The position numbers were made by a program, and so were the translations under genes. Positions 26,014-34,132 of a DNA stretch of 64,000 nucleotides are shown here, in pieces. The stretch comes from Peteryoungia rhizophila (GTDB lineage: Bacteria; Pseudomonadota; Alphaproteobacteria; Rhizobiales; Rhizobiaceae). The stretch is from the NCBI RefSeq assembly GCF_004912145.1, contig NZ_STGT01000008.1, positions 124,001 to 188,000 of the forward strand, written 5' to 3'. Every line of letters starts with the position of its first letter. Within the stretch, counting starts at the first letter, position 1. The notes under the pieces were generated by a model. The model was not told where the DNA came from. It made no database searches and worked only from the letters and a program-made list of their open reading frames with translations.

Positions 26014-26811
26014 TCACTCAGGCATCGGGATTGCCGCGGCTGTCGAAGGCGGTGTTTCTTCGGCTGAGACTTCTGCCGGCGCAGTTTGGTCCCGAGCCGG
26101 TTCGATGCGCGAAATGAAGGCTGTCGCCCTCGGGGGTGCTTTGTCGGTCTCCGGCGCCGAATAGGCATAGGTGGATGTTGTCTGGTGGAGCGATCCCAGT
26201 ACCGGGCCTACTTGTGCGCCTGCACCACCACCCAACGTCAGGCCACCGAGAAGGTCTGCCAGTATCTCCTGTCCGATCTCGGGGTGACAATAGCGGAGGC
26301 GGATCGTGACCGGCTCTGCGAGATCGAAGGCGGCATTCTTATCGAGGGCCTGCCAGGCATAGACGCAGCCGCCGTCATTGCCGAGTTTTCCGGTCGCCGT
26401 TCCATAGGGTCCATAGCTGTTGCGTCGGATGACGGGGTCGATGCCCATACGAATGCCAGGAAAATCGGTCTGCAGCGCCTGGGCGATCTCGTTCCGGCTT
26501 GGCCCCCGTTGCCCATCTCGTTTTGCTGCCGATGCTGTAATGAGGGTCAGCCTGTTATCGCCAGGCACCGTCGTCCTGTTGGCATAGACGATATCCTGCC
26601 TGGTTCCACCGTTACTCATGGTCTGCCGCACACTGAGCGGTGCTTCGCCAAGGCCGGTGAGGCTTGCGCGGGCCAGATGAACCGGCAGCTCGCGATTGCC
26701 GGTTTGAGCTGTACCCGCAGCCGACGTCATGCCGTCGAGAAAGGGATCTTCGACGGTGTTGCAGCCGTGAAGCGCGAGAAACCCCAGGAAAAGGAGACTT
26801 GATGTCTTCAT
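26014..26811 (-). CDS. bcsN: Cellulose biosynthesis protein BcsN-like lipoprotein
   Basis: A 265-residue protein, last gene of the second bcs operon. The ATG at 26811 overlaps the TPR gene stop by four bases and gives a short signal sequence MKTSSLLFLGFLALHGC, where the cysteine could be lipidated although the lipobox is weak. The body has SVRQTMSNGGTRQDIVYANR, RRNSYGPYGTATGK and CVYAWQAL, which I recognise as features of the alphaproteobacterial BcsN family. The C-terminus is Pro/Ala-rich. BcsN is tied to cellulose operons in Rhizobiales, but its biochemical role is not established. Outer-membrane or periplasmic location is inferred. Confidence 0.72.
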   Translation of the reverse strand: MKTSSLLFLGFLALHGCNTVEDPFLDGMTSAAGTAQTGNRELPVHLARASLTGLGEAPLSVRQTMSNGGTRQDIVYANRTTVPGDNRLTLITASAAKRDGQRGPSRNEIAQALQTDFPGIRMGIDPVIRRNSYGPYGTATGKLGNDGGCVYAWQALDKNAAFDLAEPVTIRLRYCHPEIGQEILADLLGGLTLGGGAGAQVGPVLGSLHQTTSTYAYSAPETDKAPPRATAFISRIEPARDQTAPAEVSAEETPPSTAAAIPMPE

Positions 26812-28859
26812 CGGGTGATCCCCATCCGCTCGTTGATCGCTGCGATGCCGCGGCTGTTGGCCGGATCGGCCATCACCTGGTTGAGCTGGGCGAAGATCGC
26901 ACGAGACTGTGCGAGATTGCCGAGGTGGTAGTGGCTCCATGCCCGCATCTGACTGATGCCGACCGGTTCGGACGTCAGTTGGAGGCGGGCGTTCAGCGCC
27001 TCAAGGGTCTGACGGTACTGCTTGCGGTCGAAGGCCGTCCGTGCCTTCTGCCACAGGAGTTCGGCCCGGAGTTCGCGTTCGCGCAACGGTGTGACGCTCT
27101 GCTGCATCAGCAGGGCTTCGGCATCGTCGGTCAGGTTGGCGCGGAGAAGCGTCAGGCCCAGGCCATAGGCCGCATCATCCGCCTTACCGCCGCCGCGGGA
27201 CAAGCCATCCGTGAAGGCCTGGCGGGCTTCGGCCAGATGATTGAGCCCAAGCAGGCACCAGCCCTTGGACACCTGGACGTCAGGTCTGAGCGGCCCCTTT
27301 GCTTCGAGCTTTCTCAGGTCGGCAATACAGGCGCCATAATCCTTCTTCTGCAGGCTGGAGAGATAGCGTGCTTCGACGCCGCTCGGAGCGTCCACCGCTT
27401 TGCCGCTCTTGCCCCGAGGCTCGGTTGCAGACTTGAGCTCGGCAAAGATGCTGGCATAGGCTTCCCCGTGTCTTTTGCGGAGTTCGCTGACCTCTGTCTT
27501 TTCGCCGAGCCGCGTCAGTGAGAGGAGCATTCCCTTGAGGCTGTCTCCCTCCGGCTGCCAGTCGAAGGCCTTTGCAAACCAGGCCCTGGCCGGCTCGAAC
27601 TGACGTGAATTGTAGGCGTACCAGCCGAGAAGGCGCGCATGGTCTGCCGATTCCGTCTTCTGAATGGCTTCCGAATAGCGGGCGACGACACTGTCTTCGA
27701 TTTTCGCCTTTCCTTCGCCCTTGAAAGCGAACGACAATTGGTCGGCGACAAATGCGTCTTCCGCATTCAGAAGATCCATATGCTTCGACACGAGGGCAAA
27801 GGCTTCCCCCTCCTTCGACAGATGAGCAAGACTAAGCGCGAGTCCTCGGACAGCTTCCGCCGTCGGACGATCCGCCATCAGCCGTTCGAACCAGGCGGCT
27901 GCCTCCTTCGGCTGCTCGATCTTCAGGAGATACCATCCCATCAGCGCGAGGTCCTCGGGGGATCCCTCGGTTTCCGCAACCTGTCTGACCGTGGATAGGA
28001 TCCCGTCACCGGGGCGAGGTGCGCCCGGGACGCTCGCGGCATAATCCCCGATCTCCCTTCGCATCAGGTCGAGTTGCAGACCTTCCATGCCGAGTGAGAG
28101 GTCGGGATCGGCCGACAGGACCTGCATGGCTTCGCGAAGGTCCGCGGCCGGAACGTCTTCGATCGCCTTCTGCAAGGTCGTGAGCACGAGCTCATTGGAG
28201 AATGCCTTGTCTTGCCCGCGAAACAGGATGCCGCGGTAGACGTCTGTCAGGGCGTCGCGCATGTCGTTCGCCCTGCAGGCGTCGATCATCATCCACAGCA
28301 GATCGATCTCGGTTTCCTGCATCGGATCGAGGCCAGCGCCAATTCTCACGATCGTCGTGAAATCCTTGTTGGCATGGGCCTCTGTGATCGCGATGCGCAG
28401 CTTGCGGCGTTCGAGCTTTACGCGAAAATCGTCGGACGGCTCCCAGCCTGGATTGGCAGCCGCGATCCGGCTGACCTCCTGGTCGATCCCGGCATAGTCG
28501 TCACGCTCGTACAGTTGCCAAAGGCTGCTTTCATCCACCTTGTTTCCGGCTTCCGGGGCATAGAGATCTGCGGGAAGGGCGAAGTCGGGAAATTTCACTG
28601 CCAGGCGACGTGTTTCCGCCTCGACCCGATCGGCCTCGCCGTTCCTCGCATAATAATAGAGTGCGGCAAGATCGACGCTATCGGGTCCTGACCCGATTTC
28701 CGGCGTCGAAGCCTCGTTCACCGCTTCCGTCGATGGTGGCGCCATGGTCGAAGCGGCCTGACGAACGACCAGCGGCGTCGCCGTGAGCGGCATGGCCAAG
28801 AAGAATGTGTTGAGGATGGTGCCGGCACACAGGACGGCAACTCTGCTGTTCTTTTTCAT
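26808..28859 (-). CDS. Cellulose-operon TPR-repeat exported protein (copy 2)
   Basis: A 683-residue protein. The ATG at 28859 overlaps the bcsB stop by four bases and opens a signal sequence (NSRVAVLCAGTILNTFFLAM); the longer open frame upstream lies over bcsB and is ignored. From about residue 60 helical TPR-type repeats run to the end (LAALYYYARNGEADRVEAETRR; LLGWYAYNSRQFEPARAWF; LLGLNHLAEARQAFTDGL). The first 150 repeat residues align with the TPR protein of the first operon, so the two are paralogues, but this one lacks that protein's long Ala/Pro-rich front part. No beta-barrel domain like that of BcsC is evident. Likely periplasmic scaffold for the second synthase. Confidence 0.78.
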   Translation of the reverse strand: MKKNSRVAVLCAGTILNTFFLAMPLTATPLVVRQAASTMAPPSTEAVNEASTPEIGSGPDSVDLAALYYYARNGEADRVEAETRRLAVKFPDFALPADLYAPEAGNKVDESSLWQLYERDDYAGIDQEVSRIAAANPGWEPSDDFRVKLERRKLRIAITEAHANKDFTTIVRIGAGLDPMQETEIDLLWMMIDACRANDMRDALTDVYRGILFRGQDKAFSNELVLTTLQKAIEDVPAADLREAMQVLSADPDLSLGMEGLQLDLMRREIGDYAASVPGAPRPGDGILSTVRQVAETEGSPEDLALMGWYLLKIEQPKEAAAWFERLMADRPTAEAVRGLALSLAHLSKEGEAFALVSKHMDLLNAEDAFVADQLSFAFKGEGKAKIEDSVVARYSEAIQKTESADHARLLGWYAYNSRQFEPARAWFAKAFDWQPEGDSLKGMLLSLTRLGEKTEVSELRKRHGEAYASIFAELKSATEPRGKSGKAVDAPSGVEARYLSSLQKKDYGACIADLRKLEAKGPLRPDVQVSKGWCLLGLNHLAEARQAFTDGLSRGGGKADDAAYGLGLTLLRANLTDDAEALLMQQSVTPLRERELRAELLWQKARTAFDRKQYRQTLEALNARLQLTSEPVGISQMRAWSHYHLGNLAQSRAIFAQLNQVMADPANSRGIAAINERMGITR

Positions 28860-31138
28860 TCGACTGTCCTCACGCCCTTGCGCGGCACCATATAGCCAAC
28901 CCACCAGCCGAACCCGCCCATCAGAAGGACGACGAGAGCGACATAGACCAAGAAATTGTCCGAGAGCCATGCAGCGGCGAGGCGTCTGAGATTGGCGGGG
29001 CTCGTATCGGTGATCGGGAAAAAGCTGTAGGCCTGGGGCTTGCGGTTGACGAGTTCCAGATCGGAGCGGCGGATGACGGATTCCTCGCCCTCGAGTGCCG
29101 TCCACGTTCCGGGCCTCGTCAGAGCGGCCACGCCCAGAGACAGTGATGTCTCGTCGGCCGCGCTTACGACTGTCCAGACTGCATCACCTTCCGGCACTTG
29201 AGACTGCCGCACGCTGATCAGGCGGTCCTGCATCTCGATGTGCACATCGTCGCCGATCTCCCTGTAGGTCAGCCAACGGTTTACCGTGGTGGCGGCTGCG
29301 GACAGCCACGCCGTGATCCGCCTCTTCGCGGACAGTTTTTCCTCATCCAGCTTCGTCTCCACCTGAAAAGCGTTCAGGAGTGCCTCGGAGTCCGACGACG
29401 GACCTGTATCGCCAATTGAGGCCGTGACCAGTTCATCGGTCGCCGGCATGTGCAGGCGATGTCCCTTGGGGACTGTCAATGCAGCGCTTTGTGCAGCGCC
29501 TCCATCGGCGTTCACGACCAGAATGTTCCCTGTCGTTTTTGCCGGATCCGGGCGACCGATCTTCAACTCGACAGGCAAGGGGTGGCCTGCCGAAATCGCC
29601 ATGCGTGCGAGGACGGTCAGGGCCGAGCCCAGGCGTGCCGGGGTCGGGGCGTCGACATAGATGTCGAAGGCGCCGGAGCCTGCAAAGGGGAAGGACTTGC
29701 CGGCAAAGGCAGCCAGATCCGGCAGGCGTCCGGCCCGTGCCAATGGCGGGATCGTGACGGTCGTCTCCTGCAGCATCAGGAAACGGGAGCGGCTTTCGTC
29801 GCGTGCCGCCGGATCGCAGGCGAGATCGCTTGCCGTCGGCAGTTCGGCAAGGATGCGGACATGATTGACGCCGGGATGGAAGGCGCGAAGCGGCAATTCG
29901 AGGGGTTTGTCCTCCAGCCTCACGCCTTCCGGATCGTGGAGCATCTGGCTGGCTGCTGCACGTTCATTGACGCGGACAAGGATCTGGGTGCCTGCAGCGA
30001 GGCCGGGTGCCGTCGCTGCATTCAGATGCAGATCGACCGTTGCATAGTCGCCCGGGTAGAAGTCTGCCGGCATCACGACGTCGAAACTCGTCTGGAACAG
30101 GCGTCCCGAAAACGGCGACGTCTTGTAACCCACCCCGGAAAGTTCGTGTGTGCCCGGCTCCGAGCCGTCCACGATGCTGCGCGAGGCCGCCAGCTTATTC
30201 GCCCGGATGAGAGGCTGAAGCGGACCGTTCACGGCCGCCAGCAGCAATGCCTGGGTCTCAGCCTGGCCAGAGGCGCGCATCGTGACGGCATAACGCCCGG
30301 CATCATTCCGGCGCACAGAAAGACCGCGTGGCGCCCCGGCCAGTGCATCCTGCGAAGCCTGAGGTAGTTCGGCATTGTCCAGGTCTCCGACATGGAGGTC
30401 GATACCCGGTCCTGTACCCTCCAGTTCGCCGACGGTGACGACGATATCGTTGCGTCCGAGGATCAGAGCGAGCGTCTGCATGAGTGCGAGACTATCCCGG
30501 AGGGCTAGGCGTGCCGTCTCCGGTTTTGCAATCAGGCGGATCTCGGTTGCTGCATCTCCATTGCGGCCGACCGAAAGCAGGCTCGCGAGATCGCCATCCT
30601 TTGCCGCGACCAGGGCCACGAAGCCGCTCACGAGGGGATCGAACTGGCTCCACAATTCGTAGGTCGCATCGATGCTGCAATCGATGCGGTGATGTTGGCG
30701 AGCGCGGATCCGAACACTGTTCCAGCCTGCGACGAGGTCATTGGCTGCGACCGGCAAGTCATGGGTTGTCGGACCGTGCGGCGAGCGGATCGGGAAGCTC
30801 GAGAGCGGCTTGCCGTTCAGTTCGACGTCGACGGTGCCGTCATCGGGAAGCACCGAGACCGCATTCGTATAGCTGAGGCGCAGCGCGCCGCCCGTCGCTG
30901 CCTGGTCGGGCGACAGGTAGAAGGTGAGCTCACGGACGGCATCTTCGCCCTCCAGCCGCATCTCGCTCCCCGACTGGCGAAACGACACCAGTTGGGATTG
31001 GCCGCGAGACATCGGTGTGGTTGCGCTGGTGGACGTCGTCGCTGGCGTCAAGTCGTTCGCGACCGTCGAAAGGTTCGGTGCCGCCAGCAGCAGTATGGTT
31101 GCTGTGGAGAATAGAACGGTCAGATTTCGCTTACGCAT
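28856..31138 (-). CDS. bcsB: Cellulose synthase periplasmic subunit BcsB (copy 2)
   Basis: A 760-residue BcsB. The ATG at 31138 overlaps the bcsA stop by eight bases and starts a signal peptide (RNLTVLFSTATILLLAA). BcsB landmarks are HHRIDCSIDATYELWSQFDP, GTGPGIDLHVGDL, FYPGDYATVDLHLNAATAPG and FHPGVNHVRILAELPTASDLACDP, with a C-terminal anchor VYVALVVLLMGGFGWWVGY. Compared with copy 1 the two share the repeat landmarks but differ over most of their length. That argues for an old duplication or separate acquisition, not a recent tandem copy. It should pair with BcsA copy 2. Confidence 0.92.
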   Translation of the reverse strand: MRKRNLTVLFSTATILLLAAPNLSTVANDLTPATTSTSATTPMSRGQSQLVSFRQSGSEMRLEGEDAVRELTFYLSPDQAATGGALRLSYTNAVSVLPDDGTVDVELNGKPLSSFPIRSPHGPTTHDLPVAANDLVAGWNSVRIRARQHHRIDCSIDATYELWSQFDPLVSGFVALVAAKDGDLASLLSVGRNGDAATEIRLIAKPETARLALRDSLALMQTLALILGRNDIVVTVGELEGTGPGIDLHVGDLDNAELPQASQDALAGAPRGLSVRRNDAGRYAVTMRASGQAETQALLLAAVNGPLQPLIRANKLAASRSIVDGSEPGTHELSGVGYKTSPFSGRLFQTSFDVVMPADFYPGDYATVDLHLNAATAPGLAAGTQILVRVNERAAASQMLHDPEGVRLEDKPLELPLRAFHPGVNHVRILAELPTASDLACDPAARDESRSRFLMLQETTVTIPPLARAGRLPDLAAFAGKSFPFAGSGAFDIYVDAPTPARLGSALTVLARMAISAGHPLPVELKIGRPDPAKTTGNILVVNADGGAAQSAALTVPKGHRLHMPATDELVTASIGDTGPSSDSEALLNAFQVETKLDEEKLSAKRRITAWLSAAATTVNRWLTYREIGDDVHIEMQDRLISVRQSQVPEGDAVWTVVSAADETSLSLGVAALTRPGTWTALEGEESVIRRSDLELVNRKPQAYSFFPITDTSPANLRRLAAAWLSDNFLVYVALVVLLMGGFGWWVGYMVPRKGVRTVE

Positions 31139-33401
31139 ATGCCGTTCCTCTCTGCGTAGCCGACACGGCGGCGGGGGTGTCCAGGCGCATGGTGGGAGCA
31201 TGGATGACCATCGGTGCATCCGGATGGGAGACTTCCGTGGTTTCCTGCACCAGACGGAGCGCATAGCTGAAGGCGCGCAGCGTCTCGGTCATTGTCCACA
31301 TGGCAAACCGGATCGTGCCGATGAAGAAGCCCTTGTGCTTCTGGACACGGTTCCACCGATCCTGCAGCGGCTGCTGGTCGCAATACATCATCTCGGCAAT
31401 GGCGACGAAGGTCTCGGGCGTTCGTTCGGCGAAGGCGAAGCCGAAGTTTGTCTCGTCAGGGCGCCGGATCACGCTTCTGCAGATCAGCGGGACCTCCATG
31501 CTGCGCCCGTGGCGACGCACTTCGATGACGGCCTCATTCCCCTTGTCGATCCCGTCGACCGGTTTGCCATCGATGAACTGGAGAGCAAGGCCACCGCTCG
31601 AGACATCACCGATGATAACTGCGTATCCCGTGCCGCCGAGGTGCAGGATAGCGTGGCGGCGCACGTTGAGACGCTGGTTGCGCCGACGCTCCCGGCGCTC
31701 GGAGACTGATCCCAAGGCTGCCCCAGCCACACCCATGTTGATGATGTTCCAGCCGGCGACGATCAGCAGCAGCTCCGACGGCATGGCCTCGGTGGTGTAG
31801 CGCCAGATGGCGTAGCAGGTGGCAGCAAACAGCAGGAAGAAGATCAGGAAATAGGGCCGGGCGAGGGGAGACAGCTTGCTCTCGTCGAGTGTCTGTCCCT
31901 TCGAGGTGACATTGAAGGTCGGCTTGCGCGGATTGCGCACGACGCTGAGGATCGCGCCGAAGAGCATGACCGACTGCACATATTCATAGAGTTCCGACAC
32001 CCAGGGCCAACGGACGCGACCGAAAAGGTAGCTTTGCATGGCGAAGGACGAGATGAGGTAGGTGACCGAATAGCAGACGAATTCGGTGATGTTGGCTTCG
32101 AAGATCTGCAGCGAGAAGAAGATGTAGAGCAACGGCGAGAACATGAATGTCAGCCGTGTCAGCGGAAAGAGCCAGAAGAGGTTTGTGCCGGCGTAGCAGA
32201 TACGCTGCGCCGTGGTCAGGCCGCGTTGCAGGAAGGGACGGTTGAGTGTCAGGATCTGCAGCATGCCCTGCGCCCAACGGACGCGCTGGCCGATGAAGGA
32301 GACCAGGGTTTCAGGCTGCAGGCCGGCAATCAGGGGCTTATCGACATAGAGGCTGTGCCAGCCGCGGCAATGCAGCGCGAGCGCGCTTTCGCAATCCTCG
32401 GTGATCGATTGCCCGGAAAAGCCGTCGGTTTCCTTCAGGGCCTTGCGGCGCAGCACGGCTGCGGAACCGCAGAAGAAGGAGGCGTTCCACTTGTCCAAGC
32501 CGCGCTGCACGACGGAATAGAACATCTCGTTTTCCGACGGCATCTTGCCGAAGGTCTGGAGATTCTTTTCCAGCGGGTCGGGATTGAGGAAATAGTGGGG
32601 GGTCTGAACCAGGAAGAGCTTCTCGTCATCCGCGAAATAGCCGACCGTTTCGTTGAGGAATTCGCGCACAGGCGCGTGGTCGGCATCGAAAACGACGACC
32701 AGTTCGCCTGAGGATATTCCGAGCCCTGCATTGAGGTTGCCGGCCTTGGCATGGCTGTTTTCCGCACGGGCGTGGTAGCGCACGCCTAAGGCTGCGGCGA
32801 GCCCCTGCAGTTCGTCCCGGCGGCGACGGGCGGCGATCGCGGCGCGTGGATCGGACTGATTGCATTTGGCATCGGTGCCGCCGTCATCCAGAAGATAGAC
32901 GGTCAGTTTGTCGGCCGGATAGTTCATCGATTTCGCGGCCGCGAGTGTCAGCGCCAGCAGGTCTGCCGATTCGTTATAGGATGGCACGAAGACATCGACC
33001 GTTGGCTTCTCGCTGTCCTGCAGGCGTGGCGCGGGCTTTCGCTGAAGGGGATCGGCAACAATGAAGAAATTGATCGCCAGCATCACGAGGCAGTACATTT
33101 CTGCCGCGTAGAGGATGATACCAGGAATGAAGTTCAACGGTTCGTGGATATCCGGCAGTGTCTCCGTTGTGCGCCAGAAGGCATAGCGGAGCGCGAGGAC
33201 CGCGGAGAACACGAAGGTCATCAGACGGAAAGTCTTGTTCTGCGGGCGCATCATGAACAGGAGCATCAGCCCCAGAATGGCCAGGCTCAGAACGAGTTGC
33301 GCCTGAAGGCTGATTGGAAGCCACAGCAGGAACACACCAAGAAGACCCGCAAAGATCGCGGGCAACGCAACGCACATCATGTGCCAAACCCCATGTTTCA
33401 C
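31131..33401 (-). CDS. bcsA: Cellulose synthase catalytic subunit BcsA (copy 2), intact PilZ
   Basis: A 756-residue BcsA. Motifs: LLDDGG (about 171-175), DADH (239-242), TEDCES (334-339), QRVRW (372-376) and gating loop FNVTSKG (496-502). The PilZ domain keeps both c-di-GMP motifs: an arginine-rich RxxxR in RRERRRNQR (about 569-577) and GDVSSGG (598-604). So this copy should respond to c-di-GMP. The start is uncertain: the GTG at 33401 has no clear ribosome site, and the ATG at 33380 (MMCVALP) is an alternative. It heads the second bcs operon. Confidence 0.93.
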   Translation of the reverse strand: MKHGVWHMMCVALPAIFAGLLGVFLLWLPISLQAQLVLSLAILGLMLLFMMRPQNKTFRLMTFVFSAVLALRYAFWRTTETLPDIHEPLNFIPGIILYAAEMYCLVMLAINFFIVADPLQRKPAPRLQDSEKPTVDVFVPSYNESADLLALTLAAAKSMNYPADKLTVYLLDDGGTDAKCNQSDPRAAIAARRRRDELQGLAAALGVRYHARAENSHAKAGNLNAGLGISSGELVVVFDADHAPVREFLNETVGYFADDEKLFLVQTPHYFLNPDPLEKNLQTFGKMPSENEMFYSVVQRGLDKWNASFFCGSAAVLRRKALKETDGFSGQSITEDCESALALHCRGWHSLYVDKPLIAGLQPETLVSFIGQRVRWAQGMLQILTLNRPFLQRGLTTAQRICYAGTNLFWLFPLTRLTFMFSPLLYIFFSLQIFEANITEFVCYSVTYLISSFAMQSYLFGRVRWPWVSELYEYVQSVMLFGAILSVVRNPRKPTFNVTSKGQTLDESKLSPLARPYFLIFFLLFAATCYAIWRYTTEAMPSELLLIVAGWNIINMGVAGAALGSVSERRERRRNQRLNVRRHAILHLGGTGYAVIIGDVSSGGLALQFIDGKPVDGIDKGNEAVIEVRRHGRSMEVPLICRSVIRRPDETNFGFAFAERTPETFVAIAEMMYCDQQPLQDRWNRVQKHKGFFIGTIRFAMWTMTETLRAFSYALRLVQETTEVSHPDAPMVIHAPTMRLDTPAAVSATQRGTAYA

Positions 33402-33859
33402 CCTACCGCAGCTTCATCTGCGGCGATCCCCCAAAAGGAACACCCGGCAAATAGGGGGTTATTTCTTAGCAAATTGCTAAGGTGTACGGGCTGTTCAGTG
33501 GCGAAAATCCGCGATTCTGACATTGTTGAGGTCAGGCTAAGACTATGATTTTAAACATTATTATTTAGCGGAATATCCGCGTTTTCGGATGGATGAATTT
33601 ATAAAAGTCCTAAGCCTGATCTAATCGACATGGTTGACGTCGTCTTAAGATGTGGCGCCCGCGCTCCCTACCGCTTCACAACGGCACAGCATGTTGTGGG
33701 CAACGGACCGCCCTGCGACTAACGGAGAATGTACGATCTGCAGCGGATTCGTTACTCCTAGACAATTGTCTATTCCGCCTTGGGACAAGGATTGGCGGAA
33801 AAGACGTGGAGGAAGAGGCGTCCCGGGGGACGTCTCGTCGAGGAAAGGGAGGAGCACTC
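33402..33859. other. Divergent intergenic region between bcsA copy 2 and the symporter operon
   Basis: A 458-base gap. The part from 33440 to 33640 is AT-rich and holds a palindrome at 33465. Farther on, TCAGGCTAAGAC (33531-33542) and TCCTAAGCCTGA form a loose inverted repeat about 70 bases apart, and GCGGA-ATA-TCCGC is a short one. From 33650 the base composition returns to that of coding DNA, and a frame is open into the next gene, but I see no protein-like sequence there. Promoters for both operons must lie here. Confidence 0.55.
33465..33481. promoter_or_regulatory. CTTAGCAA-A-TTGCTAAG palindrome upstream of bcsA copy 2
   Basis: A perfect 8-bp inverted repeat with one central base, 64 bases upstream of the GTG of bcsA copy 2. 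It is a good operator candidate for the second cellulose operon. It shares the TTAGCAA core with 24411-24417 in front of the DJ-1/AraC regulator, which hints at a common protein. Confidence 0.5.
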
Positions 33860-34120
33860 GTGACGGACAAAACTTCGTCCAACGCTTATTGGTCAGCGAA
33901 CGTTCGCATCATCTACATCTGCTTGGCGATCTGGGCCGTCGTATCCTACGGGTTCGGCATCCTGCTTCGCCCCGCTCTATCGGGTATCGCCGTCGGTGGA
34001 ACCGATCTGGGCTTCTGGTTCGCCCAGCAAGGTTCGATCGTTGTCTTCATCGTTCTGATTTTCGGCTACGCGATTTACATGAACAAGATCGACCGCGAAT
34101 TCGGCGTCGATGAGCAGTAA
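33860..34120 (+). CDS. DUF4212 small subunit of a sodium/solute symporter
   Basis: An 86-residue membrane protein. The GTG at 33860 follows GGGAGGAG and gives VTDKTSSNAYWSANVRIIYICL, the normal DUF4212 start; the longer open frame upstream is not protein-like. Two membrane helices are seen (about 15-35 and 50-68), followed by the cytoplasmic YMNKIDREFGVDEQ end, which is typical. DUF4212 genes sit directly before VC_2705-type symporters, as here with a 12-base gap, and are taken to be a small subunit for them. Confidence 0.9.
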   Translation: MTDKTSSNAYWSANVRIIYICLAIWAVVSYGFGILLRPALSGIAVGGTDLGFWFAQQGSIVVFIVLIFGYAIYMNKIDREFGVDEQ

Positions 34121-34132
34121 GGCGGACCAATA

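Noticed and set aside
28860..29105. Longer start for TPR protein copy 2
   Set aside because: The upstream frame overlaps the end of bcsB and encodes Arg/Pro-rich noise; the signal sequence begins at 28859.
33650..33859. N-terminal extension of the DUF4212 protein or a separate small ORF
   Set aside because: The extra residues are not protein-like, and the GTG at 33860 has a strong GGGAGGAG site and the family's normal start.
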